Shown here one piece after another: positions 1 through 6,680 of a stretch of 46,222 nt of DNA. Made by a program: the position numbers and the translations under genes. Origin of the DNA: Eubacterium sp. (GTDB lineage: Bacteria; Bacillota; Clostridia; Lachnospirales; Lachnospiraceae); assembly GCA_017433295.1 (NCBI GenBank), contig JAFRHL010000020.1:1-46222 (forward strand), written 5' to 3'. The notes beneath the pieces are model-generated. The model searched no databases. It had not been told where the DNA came from and saw only the letters and a list, made by a program, of their open reading frames with translations. Numbering within the stretch: position 1 is the first letter of the stretch; every line of letters begins with the position of its first letter.

Positions 1-3
1 AAG

Positions 4-54
4 GTCATTTATCCGGTGGCTGCCGCATCTGCCGGCAGCCCCCGGATAAATGAC
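4..54 (-). terminator. Hairpin downstream of porB
   Basis: A long, nearly perfect hairpin: the arm GTCATTTATCCGG at the left pairs with CCGGATAAATGAC at the right, with an inner GGCTGCCG/CGGCAGCC stem. It lies about 70 bases past the porB stop, where a terminator of the por operon is expected. The bases that would form its U-tract on the minus strand lie at or beyond the window edge, so terminator function is inferred from the stem and position only. Confidence 0.5.
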
Positions 55-123
55 AGTTATAGATCAAGATAATAAATCTTACATTGCAGGGTGTCCGTTT
101 CCCTGCTTCTCTTGGGTGCCCCT

Positions 124-1053
124 TTATTTGGCTCTCTTGAGCAGGTCGTCCCACCGTCTGTCCACCTCGGCCTGGATATCCGCGATGAGCTGTTCTTTGC
201 CGGGCTTAAAGAGGTGTTTAAAACGGCCCTGGGGACGAAGGAAGTCTTCGATGGGAAGCTTCTTCTTCGGGGTATAGTTGACGATCCATTCCCCCTCGAT
301 CACCTCAAAGAGAGGCCAGAAACAGGTATCCACCGCCAGCTGGCAGATGTTAAGAATATCTGACATATCATAGCGCCATCCTCTGGGACAGGGAGCCAGC
401 ACGTTCATGAAGGCAGCGCCCGGTGTGTAGATGGCTTTTTCAGATTTAACATGAATGTCCTTGAAATTCTTTACAAAGGTGGTCTGGGCCACATAAGGGA
501 TGTTATGGGCTGCAATTACCTGAGCCAGGTCCTTGCGGTTCTGGATCTTTCCGTCGGAGTCCGAGCCGACGGGGGTGGTGGTGGTGTCTGCGTACATGGG
601 GGTGGCGGAAGACCGCTGGATGCCTGTATTCATATATCCTTCATTGTCGTAGCAGACGTAGACCATATCATGGTTACGTTCCATTGCCCCTGAAAGAGAC
701 TGGAAACCGATATCGTAGGTACCGCCGTCACCGCCGAAGGCGATAAATTTGCGGGTGCCTTTTACTTTTCCTTTTTTCTTTAGTGCCCGGTATGCTGCCT
801 CAACCCCGGAGCAGGTGGCGCCGGCGTTCTCAAAGGCGTCATGGATGAAGGAATCCTTCCATGCGGTATAGGGGTACATAAAGGAGGAAACCTCCAGACA
901 GCTGGTGGCACAGGTGATGACTGCCTCGTCTCCTTCATGAAGTCCCCGCAGGACATTGCGGATTCCGATGGTTCCGCCGCAACCGGCACACATTCTGTGG
1001 CCGGGAGCCAGACGTTCTTCTTTATTTAAAGTCTGTTTTAAATTATATGCCAT
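124..1053 (-). CDS. porB: 2-oxoacid (pyruvate-type):ferredoxin oxidoreductase, beta subunit
   Basis: This is the thiamine-diphosphate-binding subunit of a four-subunit 2-oxoacid:ferredoxin oxidoreductase, which interconverts a 2-oxoacid plus CoA with acyl-CoA, CO2 and reduced ferredoxin in the cytoplasm. Visible marks are the N-terminal GHRMCAGCGG segment, with cysteines expected to bind a 4Fe-4S cluster, the ThDP motif GGDGGTYDIGFQ followed by CYDNEGYMNTG, and a later CPRGW. The 309-residue length fits stand-alone beta subunits. It is the last gene of the order gamma-delta-alpha-beta, starting about 30 bases after porA behind an AGGAG-type site. Substrate cannot be read from sequence: pyruvate is the default family name, but the T-box upstream of the operon points towards branched-chain or isoleucine-related metabolism. 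Confidence 0.93.
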   Translation of the reverse strand: MAYNLKQTLNKEERLAPGHRMCAGCGGTIGIRNVLRGLHEGDEAVITCATSCLEVSSFMYPYTAWKDSFIHDAFENAGATCSGVEAAYRALKKKGKVKGTRKFIAFGGDGGTYDIGFQSLSGAMERNHDMVYVCYDNEGYMNTGIQRSSATPMYADTTTTPVGSDSDGKIQNRKDLAQVIAAHNIPYVAQTTFVKNFKDIHVKSEKAIYTPGAAFMNVLAPCPRGWRYDMSDILNICQLAVDTCFWPLFEVIEGEWIVNYTPKKKLPIEDFLRPQGRFKHLFKPGKEQLIADIQAEVDRRWDDLLKRAK

Positions 1054-1082
1054 TTTTATCTCCTCTCATCTGATAACCCATG

Positions 1083-2264
1083 TTATTCCCTTACAGACAG
1101 ATACCGGTAGGTCTCTCCTGTCTCTCCTGTCCTGTCGATATCCATCAGGTCACTGAATACAGAGCTGAGACTATTCACGGTCACGTCACGTCCTCCCAGG
1201 CCGTAACAGTAATTCAGGACGTAAGGATGGAGGCCTTTATTATACAGGGCGGCTTTCACCTCGGCTCCCAGAGGACCGCAGTTGGTGTTAAAATCTTCGG
1301 TCCGGTCCATGACGGCAAGGTATTTTACATTTTTCAGAGCTTCGGCGATCTCTTCTGCCGGGAAAGGCCGAAAGAGTCGGATCTTCAATATTCCGGCTTT
1401 GATCCCCTGCTTTCTTAAGAGGTCAACAGTGTCTTTTGCTGTTCCGGCGGCGGAGCCGATGATCACCATGGCATAGTCGGCGTCCTCCATCTTATATTCT
1501 TCAAAGAAGCCGTACTGTCTTCCCGAGATGCGGGCAAATTCATCTGCCACATCAAGGACAACCTGTTTCGCGTTTCTAAGCCCCTGCATCTGGGCCCGGC
1601 GGGCCTCCATGACATAATTTGTCACTGCATAGGGACCGTAGGCTATGGATTCGCCGTCTTTGAGCAGATAATGCTCCGGATTATATTCCCCGACAAAATC
1701 CTTTACGATTTCATCTTCAAGCAATGTGATGTTCTCTACTGCGTGGCTGGTGATAAAACCGTCCTGGCAGATCATGATGGGGAGCATGACATCGGGATGC
1801 TCGGCGATCCGGTAAGCCTGAACCATGTTGTCATAGGCCTCCTGGTTATTTTCCGAAAATACCTGGATCCAGCCGGTATTTCTGGCACCCATGGCATCGG
1901 AGTGGTCGCAGTTGATGTTAATGGGACCGGAAAGGGCTCTGTTGACCAGGGCCAGACAGATGGGAAGCCGGTCGGAGGCTGCTACATTTAACACCTCCCA
2001 CATGAGGGCAAGGCCGCAGGAAGAGGTGGCGGTGATGGTCCTGGCGCCGGCTGCCTCTGAGCCGATACAGGCGCTCATGGCACTGTGTTCACTCTCTACG
2101 GGGATGAACTCTGTATCCACCTGGCCGTTTGCCACAAAAGCTGTGAAGTACTGGGGAATCTCCGTGGATGGTGTGATGGGATATGCGGGCATCACATCCG
2201 GGTTGATCTGGCGCATGGCATAAGCCACTGCTTCGTTGCCGGAAAGTCTGTCTTTTACAGCCAT
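1083..2264 (-). CDS. porA: 2-oxoacid:ferredoxin oxidoreductase, alpha subunit
   Basis: Alpha subunit of the same complex, carrying the pyrimidine-binding half of the ThDP site and the transketolase C-terminal-like domain. The N-terminus shows GNEAVAYAMRQINPDVMPAYPITPSTEIP, the signature of PorA/VorA proteins, followed by the EHSAMSACIGSEAAGARTITATSS segment around residues 60-80 and the GSAAGTAKD region near residue 270. Its 393 residues match the stand-alone alpha family. The start is one base downstream of the porD stop, so the two are probably translationally coupled. A separate alpha chain distinguishes this enzyme from the large single-chain PFOR usual in Clostridia, so this may be a second enzyme with another substrate. 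Confidence 0.93.
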   Translation of the reverse strand: MAVKDRLSGNEAVAYAMRQINPDVMPAYPITPSTEIPQYFTAFVANGQVDTEFIPVESEHSAMSACIGSEAAGARTITATSSCGLALMWEVLNVAASDRLPICLALVNRALSGPININCDHSDAMGARNTGWIQVFSENNQEAYDNMVQAYRIAEHPDVMLPIMICQDGFITSHAVENITLLEDEIVKDFVGEYNPEHYLLKDGESIAYGPYAVTNYVMEARRAQMQGLRNAKQVVLDVADEFARISGRQYGFFEEYKMEDADYAMVIIGSAAGTAKDTVDLLRKQGIKAGILKIRLFRPFPAEEIAEALKNVKYLAVMDRTEDFNTNCGPLGAEVKAALYNKGLHPYVLNYCYGLGGRDVTVNSLSSVFSDLMDIDRTGETGETYRYLSVRE

Positions 2265-2265
2265 A

Positions 2266-2571
2266 TTATTTTACCCCCTTCATCATGATGATCGCGTCAA
2301 AGGGGCAGGCCTTCTCACAGATGCCGCATCCCTTACAGTGGTCAAGGTCGAAATCCAGACGTTTGCCGTTTTCCATAGGTATGGCGCTGTCCGGACAGGC
2401 AGGTACGCAGAGCATACACTGCTTACACTTTTCTTCGATAAATTTTGGTGTATCAACTCTCCATTCGCCGGTGTTGAAGGCAGCTGAGGTACAGCTGCCG
2501 ACGATGGTGCAGCCCAGGGTCAGATCCTGCCACTTTACATCAACACCTAATTTGCTGATATCTGAATTCAT
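2266..2571 (-). CDS. porD: 2-oxoacid:ferredoxin oxidoreductase, delta (2x[4Fe-4S] ferredoxin) subunit
   Basis: Small iron-sulfur subunit that passes electrons from the ThDP site to external ferredoxin. Two classic cluster motifs are visible in the 101-residue chain: CKQCMLCVPACP near residues 46-57 and CKGCGICEKACP near residues 78-89. The N-terminal 30 residues (DVKWQDLTLGCTIV, then TGEWRVDTPKF) match the PorD lead-in that wraps onto the alpha/beta core. A GGAGG site precedes the ATG. It sits between porC and porA, with a 113-base gap to porC in which I see no gene. Confidence 0.93.
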   Translation of the reverse strand: MNSDISKLGVDVKWQDLTLGCTIVGSCTSAAFNTGEWRVDTPKFIEEKCKQCMLCVPACPDSAIPMENGKRLDFDLDHCKGCGICEKACPFDAIIMMKGVK

Positions 2572-2684
2572 TTTATTTCCTCCTGCATTTTGCTCTTATC
2601 TATAAAAGCGGTTTTATAACGATGTTATATATGACTTTCAAACCTGCCTCTTACCAGCCGGTCAGTCGAAGTCACTCCGGCCGG

Positions 2685-3266
2685 TTATTTCGCCGGGCGT
2701 ATCTCCTGCAGTGCCAGGGAGAGCGCCTTCATATTGCCCTCGATGACCTCCGGTTTGGAAGCAAACTTGTGGGCATAGGACTTTCTCATTTCCTCTAAAA
2801 ATCTATCTTCATCCATGATGCCGCTGACTTTGACGATGGCAGCCAGCATGGGAGAATTGGGGAAATATTTTCCCAGAGCCTCCAGTGAGATCTTCCTGGC
2901 GTCAATGGTATAAACGCTGCCCTGGTAACCCTGAAGCTTCGGGATCAGTTCTGCTGCGGGACGTGAGGTGTTTATGATTATTGCTCCGCTTTCCTTTAAG
3001 CCCTCCGTAACATGGACAGAATCCAGAAGGGTCTCATCCACCACCACCACATAGTCGGGATCATAGATGTTGGAATGGTTGCGGATGGCAAAGGTGCTGA
3101 TCCGGTTATAGGCCGTGATGGGAGCCCCCATCCTTTCCGGACCGTACTCCGGAAAGCCCTGTACATACATTCCTGTGGAGAAAGCGACATCTGCCAGAAG
3201 CAGTGCGGCGGTCTTGGCCCCCTGTCCGCCTCTTCCATGCCATCTGATTTCAACTAAATTACTCAT
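2685..3266 (-). CDS. porC: 2-oxoacid:ferredoxin oxidoreductase, gamma subunit
   Basis: Gamma subunit of the complex, first gene of the operon. The mature N-terminus MSNLVEIRWHGRGGQGAKTAA is the family hallmark, followed by PEYGPERMGAPITAYNRIS and VVVVDETLL. I place the start at 3266 rather than the longer upstream reading at 3371. The ATG at 3266 has a GGAGG site nine bases before it and begins the family consensus, whereas the longer reading would translate through the T-box and its terminator. The encoded protein is 193 residues, normal for PorC. Expression should depend on the T-box leader at 3302-3552. Confidence 0.93.
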   Translation of the reverse strand: MSNLVEIRWHGRGGQGAKTAALLLADVAFSTGMYVQGFPEYGPERMGAPITAYNRISTFAIRNHSNIYDPDYVVVVDETLLDSVHVTEGLKESGAIIINTSRPAAELIPKLQGYQGSVYTIDARKISLEALGKYFPNSPMLAAIVKVSGIMDEDRFLEEMRKSYAHKFASKPEVIEGNMKALSLALQEIRPAK

Positions 3267-3301
3267 AAATATCCTCCATATTTTCTGCGGCTGCCGGGCA
3301 T

Positions 3302-3337
3302 AAAAAAAACTCCTAACGCAAACTGATGCATTAAGAG
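3302..3337 (-). terminator. T-box intrinsic terminator upstream of porC
   Basis: On the minus strand, CTCTTAATGCA and TGCGTTAGGAG form a stem with a six-base loop and a few G-U pairs, followed directly by eight T residues. It lies between the T-box core and the porC ribosome site, the position of the regulated terminator. Readthrough would need the antiterminator formed with the T-box sequence. Confidence 0.85.
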
Positions 3338-3552
3338 ACGAATTTATATCCGCGGTACCACTCTCATTCACTGACGTGCCCTCAAGATATCAAACAATAT
3401 CAGACTCTGTAACGGGAGTTCCCGTTCCGGACTACTGTTATTTCATCCGGACTGCTCACAGGCGATACCGGTAATACGATCCCTGCCGTCATCCCACCAT
3501 AAGACAGCTCTCTGAAAAAGAATACTTTTGACCACCGAAGTCCTGATCTGCG
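3302..3552 (-). promoter_or_regulatory. T-box leader (tRNA-sensing), probably isoleucine, controlling porCDAB
   Basis: The minus strand carries the T-box core GAGTGGTACCGCGG (3350-3364), the terminator at 3302-3337, a stem III-like AACGGG/CCCGTT hairpin, a stem II-like TCCGGA/TCCGGA hairpin, and a stem I closed by GGACT/AGTCC. Stem I contains AGTA, a GAGA bulge and the distal stem GCTGTC/GACGGC. In known T-boxes the specifier is followed by a purine, CC and then a UGAG-like stretch. Here the triplet ATC (minus strand, 3466-3464) is followed by G, CC and TGTGAG, which reads as Ile. The alternative ATT at 3475-3473 before ACC is also Ile. The UGGU of the T-box core pairs with a tRNA ending ACCA, as expected for tRNA-Ile. 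The T-box call is firm; the specifier is inferred. Confidence 0.88.
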
Positions 3553-3631
3553 CATTTCCCTGTAGATTATCATTTGCAATTATCATCCTGCCGGGAGAAA
3601 ACTATATCAGCAGAAATGCAAGTTAAAAACC

Positions 3632-3659
3632 ATTATACATGGAAATTATATTTTTGCAA
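3632..3659 (-). promoter_or_regulatory. Predicted promoter for the por T-box leader
   Basis: On the minus strand, TTGCAA and TATAAT are separated by 16 bases, about 80 bases upstream of the start of stem I. It is the best sigma-A-like promoter in the spacer. The rest of 3267-3887 holds the T-box and an AT-rich lead-in to the plus-strand kinase gene, with a TATAAT at 3782-3787 but no convincing -35. Confidence 0.6.
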
Positions 3660-3887
3660 GTTTTTTTGTGATTAAATTCAAAAAAAATTATGCTTTTACG
3701 ATAGATGACTGCGGAAGCGCACCAATAAAAAATTAACAGCCCATAACAAAGATTTCTCTTTTCTGCAGTAATAAAACACGATATAATAAAAAAAATATAT
3801 AGGATTGCAGTGTCGGTCTTAATGAGACTGTACGGATGCCTTACTTAGTTCATGTTTTAGGACGGGCAGATATAAAAGAGAAAAGAA

Positions 3888-5126
3888 ATGTTTACACTTT
3901 CCAAGGATAACATAATTGAATATCTGAAGGACCATATGCCCGGGTTTGATGAAACGGTGCCGGCCAAGGTCTCCATGGTTGGAGAAGGCAGTGAGGAAGA
4001 AGATGGTGACGGGTATGTGAATCATATTTTCCGTGTGCAGATGCCGGGGAAAGCTTATGTGGTAAAGCAGGGGCTTCCCATCGCCAGAGTTTCGCAGATG
4101 CCTATGGATATAAACCGGAACAGACTGGAATATGACAGTATGCGTATCCGTTATTCCATTGTTCCCGAGTATACTCCCGCACTGATGTTCCAGGACCAGG
4201 AGAATAATGTCTTTGTCATGGAGGATGTATCCTGCCTGCAGATCGTGAGGTTTCAGCTCAACAATAACGTAAAGTTTGAAAATTTAGGACGTATGTGCGG
4301 AGAGTGCCTTGCGAAGACTGATTTTTATACCTCCGAGTATTATCTGGACCGGGAAGAGTACCGGAAGCTGATGTACCGTTTTGATAATACATCCATGCGT
4401 AAGATCATGGAGGACGGTATGTTTCTTGATATGTTCCGGGAACCGCTGGAGGACAGGCTGGGTTCGGAGTTTGCTCATTTTGCAGGACAGTTCAGCCGTG
4501 ACAGCCGCTATGTGACAGAGCTTTACAAGCTGCGCAGGTCTTATATGAGCCATGCCGATGCCCTGATCCACGCAGATTTCCATACATCCAATATTCTGGC
4601 ATCCGATGATGAGATGAAAGTGATCGATATGGAGTTTTCCTTTATGGGACCCTTTGGTTATGATCTGGGATATCTCACCGGGAATCTGATCTCCCAGTAT
4701 GCCGCAGCCTGTTTTAAACCTTTTTCCACTGAGGAAGACAGGTATTCCTTTAAGGCATATCTTCTGGCAACCATCAAGAGGATGTATTATACTTATTTCC
4801 TCACATTTACCAGCTGCTGGAATGAAGACTGTAAACTGAGATATCAGGATCAGAACGGGTTGCGCCGCAGTATTTTTGATGAGATTATGGTAGATTCTGT
4901 GGGTTATGCTTCCATGGTTAACTGGTTCAGGAGTGCCAGTGTGATCCCTTATCCGGACTTTGACGTGATAGAGGACATCAATGCAAGGCGTCATGCAGTT
5001 ACCTTATCCCTGCTTATCGACTGGCAGATCATGTTTGCAAGATACGGTTACCGGTCAGTGGATGATCTGATCGATACGATTTTGTTTGTGGAGAAGAATT
5101 ATTACAGCTTATCAGGGCGGGAATAG
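3888..5126 (+). CDS. mtnK: S-methyl-5-thioribose kinase-like phosphotransferase
   Basis: This appears to phosphorylate 5-methylthioribose with ATP in methionine salvage. The 412-residue chain is close to MtnK length. It has an N-terminal lobe with YVVKQGLP supplying the ATP-site lysine, the VMEDVS hinge-like segment, the catalytic motif HADFHTSNILA (about residues 228-238), and the metal-binding stretch KVIDMEFSFMGPFGYDLGYLTGNLI, close to the MtnK signature. No other methionine-salvage gene is visible nearby, so its physiological substrate is not confirmed by context. Another aminoglycoside phosphotransferase-fold small-molecule kinase is the main alternative. It stands alone between the por T-box and a strong terminator. 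Confidence 0.78.
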   Translation: MFTLSKDNIIEYLKDHMPGFDETVPAKVSMVGEGSEEEDGDGYVNHIFRVQMPGKAYVVKQGLPIARVSQMPMDINRNRLEYDSMRIRYSIVPEYTPALMFQDQENNVFVMEDVSCLQIVRFQLNNNVKFENLGRMCGECLAKTDFYTSEYYLDREEYRKLMYRFDNTSMRKIMEDGMFLDMFREPLEDRLGSEFAHFAGQFSRDSRYVTELYKLRRSYMSHADALIHADFHTSNILASDDEMKVIDMEFSFMGPFGYDLGYLTGNLISQYAAACFKPFSTEEDRYSFKAYLLATIKRMYYTYFLTFTSCWNEDCKLRYQDQNGLRRSIFDEIMVDSVGYASMVNWFRSASVIPYPDFDVIEDINARRHAVTLSLLIDWQIMFARYGYRSVDDLIDTILFVEKNYYSLSGRE

Positions 5127-5171
5127 TGGATAAAAACCGGCGGAGCCGGAATGAATATATTAAAAAATGAC

Positions 5172-5217
5172 AAAGATATGCTGACATCGGCCTTTGCCGG
5201 TCAGCATATCTTTTTTT
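5172..5217 (+). terminator. Strong intrinsic terminator after mtnK
   Basis: AAGATATGCTGAC pairs with GTCAGCATATCT, enclosing an inner CGGC..GCCG stem, and is followed by a run of seven T residues. It ends the mtnK transcript before the convergent bioY gene. Confidence 0.9.
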
Positions 5218-5285
5218 ACCTGTATGTTATCTGCACTTGGGAAAAAACCGTGACGTTGAGTGGCTGATTACAGGATGCCGCCATA

Positions 5286-5858
5286 TTAATTTCCGAATAA
5301 TCCGGCGGCTGTCAGTCTTTTTTTAATGAGAGGCCCTGTAATTACCGCAATAATTATTTTTATCAGATCTCCGGGAATATATGGTATTACTCCTGCCCAT
5401 AATCCCTGTATAAAGGTCAGATGTGCCACATAGCATAGCCAGACAGTTCCAAATATATAGTTTACGGCAGAACCCAGGATCAGGCCCAGACCTTGCCCGA
5501 CAGGACCGGAAAACTTCTCAAAGGACAGGCCGCAGATAATTGCCATAAAAAAGAAACCTATAAGGTACCCGCCGGTCGGTCCTAACAGCTTTCCGAAACC
5601 ACAGGAGAAACCGGAGAAGACAGGTAGTCCGGACAGCCCGATCATCAGGTAGATCAGGTAGCTTAATGCCCCGAGTTTCCACCCAAGGAGGCAAACGGTA
5701 ATATAAACAGCCAGATTGGTAAAAGAAATTGGTACAGGGCTGACCGGTATCGGGATTGACAGAGGACCCAGTACACAGATAAAGGCAGCCATAACGGCGG
5801 TCAGGGTTATTTGTCTGGAAGTCATCCCTTCTTCAGACGTTGTGGAATTGCTTTTCAT
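5286..5858 (-). CDS. bioY: BioY biotin transporter (ECF S-component)
   Basis: Membrane substrate-binding subunit for biotin uptake, working alone or with a shared energy-coupling factor module. The 190-residue protein has about six hydrophobic segments. It carries BioY family marks: LTAVMAAFICVLGPLSIPIP, PISFTNLAVYITVCLLGWKLG, then YLMIGLSGLPVFSGF and GPTGGYLIGF. The start at 5858 has an AGGTG site on the minus strand. No ecfA or ecfT genes are present here, so it probably shares ECF subunits encoded elsewhere. The promoter is overlapped by a palindrome that fits a BirA operator, so biotin repression is predicted. Confidence 0.95.
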   Translation of the reverse strand: MKSNSTTSEEGMTSRQITLTAVMAAFICVLGPLSIPIPVSPVPISFTNLAVYITVCLLGWKLGALSYLIYLMIGLSGLPVFSGFSCGFGKLLGPTGGYLIGFFFMAIICGLSFEKFSGPVGQGLGLILGSAVNYIFGTVWLCYVAHLTFIQGLWAGVIPYIPGDLIKIIIAVITGPLIKKRLTAAGLFGN

Positions 5859-5903
5859 GTTTCACCTCGACATACCTCTCGACAAAACAACAGGTTCTGG
5901 TGT

Positions 5904-5932
5904 ATTATATATACAAGAGGATAATGTGTCAA
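5904..5932 (-). promoter_or_regulatory. bioY promoter
   Basis: On the minus strand a consensus -35 TTGACA (5932-5927) and -10 TATAAT (5909-5904) are separated by exactly 17 bases. The -35 lies inside the left half of the palindrome at 5927-5955, so an occupied operator would block polymerase. Confidence 0.85.
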
Positions 5933-5955
5933 CTATATTATATAATTAGTTGACA
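5927..5955. promoter_or_regulatory. Probable BirA (biotin repressor) operator
   Basis: A perfect inverted repeat, TGTCAACTA - 11 bases - TAGTTGACA, sits between bioY and the divergent CpXC gene. Its core TGTCAAC-N15-GTTGACA resembles BirA sites in Firmicutes in both sequence and spacing. Because it overlaps the bioY -35 hexamer, repression by biotinyl-AMP-bound BirA is the natural reading. Its right half is 26 bases from the start codon at 5982, so it might also touch that gene. Confidence 0.75.
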
Positions 5956-5981
5956 TAAATTTTTTATTGAGGTAGATTTTT

Positions 5982-6629
5982 ATGAATGAGAAAAAATTAA
6001 CCAGATGGACAATAGAAGAGATGGCCTGCCCTAAATGCGGGCAGAGAAAAAAGATAAAAAAGTATCAGGTGATCAATGTTTCCGAAAAGCCCCGAATGAA
6101 GGAAGATATCCTTAAAAATAATGTTTTCTTCTTCCGGTGTGACAATTGTAATCTTGCAGCCCCTCTAACCTATCCATGTGTTTATATTGACCGTAAGAAG
6201 AAGCTGGCCATCCTCATGACCCCGGAAATTGAGGACGAGAGTAAAAAGCTGCTGCACAGTCTGGGTGATTTGTCCGGCTACAAAAAACGATTAACTGATA
6301 ATATTAATGACTTGAAAGAGAAGATTATGATTTATGATAATCATATGGATGACAGAGCTATTGAGCTCATGAAGATTGAATATATCCGTCAGCTGAAAAA
6401 AGAGATGGAAGATGACGAACTGATGAATATTTTGTTTGATTACAGTGGACATGATATGTATTTTATGTTATTTTTTGAAAAGAAAGGCATCGGCAGAGTA
6501 CCTATAAATCAGGAGTTTTATCGACAGTCTGAGATACGGTTTATAAATTTCCTGAAACCCGGTTTCAATGAAGATTTTGAGAAAATTGATCTGGAATGGG
6601 CGGGAAATATAGTATTCAAAAGGAACTGA
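5982..6629 (+). CDS. CpXC-domain zinc-ribbon protein of unknown function
   Basis: A 215-residue cytoplasmic protein. Its N-terminal half shows a CpXC-type zinc ribbon: CPKCGQ near residues 16-21, then a second pair in FFRCDNCNL near residue 50, followed by YPCVYIDRKKKLAIL. The C-terminal half is helical and charged, with a likely coiled region around LHSLGDLSGYKKRLTDNINDLKEKI. CpXC proteins have no established biochemical role. The gene is divergent from bioY across the BirA-like operator and precedes the surface-polymer cluster by about 50 bases, so it may be co-transcribed with it. I cannot tell which of these neighbours it belongs with. Confidence 0.75.
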   Translation: MNEKKLTRWTIEEMACPKCGQRKKIKKYQVINVSEKPRMKEDILKNNVFFFRCDNCNLAAPLTYPCVYIDRKKKLAILMTPEIEDESKKLLHSLGDLSGYKKRLTDNINDLKEKIMIYDNHMDDRAIELMKIEYIRQLKKEMEDDELMNILFDYSGHDMYFMLFFEKKGIGRVPINQEFYRQSEIRFINFLKPGFNEDFEKIDLEWAGNIVFKRN

Positions 6630-6680
6630 TAATATAAAGTTGTACCATGTTGTAAGCAGACTTTAATTAGGGTAAATGAA

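Noticed and set aside
3371-3371. Longer porC start at 3371
   Set aside because: It would translate through the T-box core and terminator and lacks the family N-terminus; the ATG at 3266 has a proper ribosome site.
3464-3470. GGT (Gly) as T-box specifier
   Set aside because: It can be placed near the right spot, but bacterial tRNA-Gly has a U discriminator (as in the tRNA at 45608), which does not pair with the UGGU of this T-box core; ATC fits both the spacing and the discriminator.
4284-4994. 236-codon open frame antisense to mtnK
   Set aside because: Entirely inside the mtnK coding region; no start signal and no protein-like domain.
5950-5978. Plus-strand promoter TTGACA-N17-TAGATT for the CpXC gene
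   Set aside because: Spacing is good, but the -10 would end three bases before the start codon and transcription would begin inside the gene.
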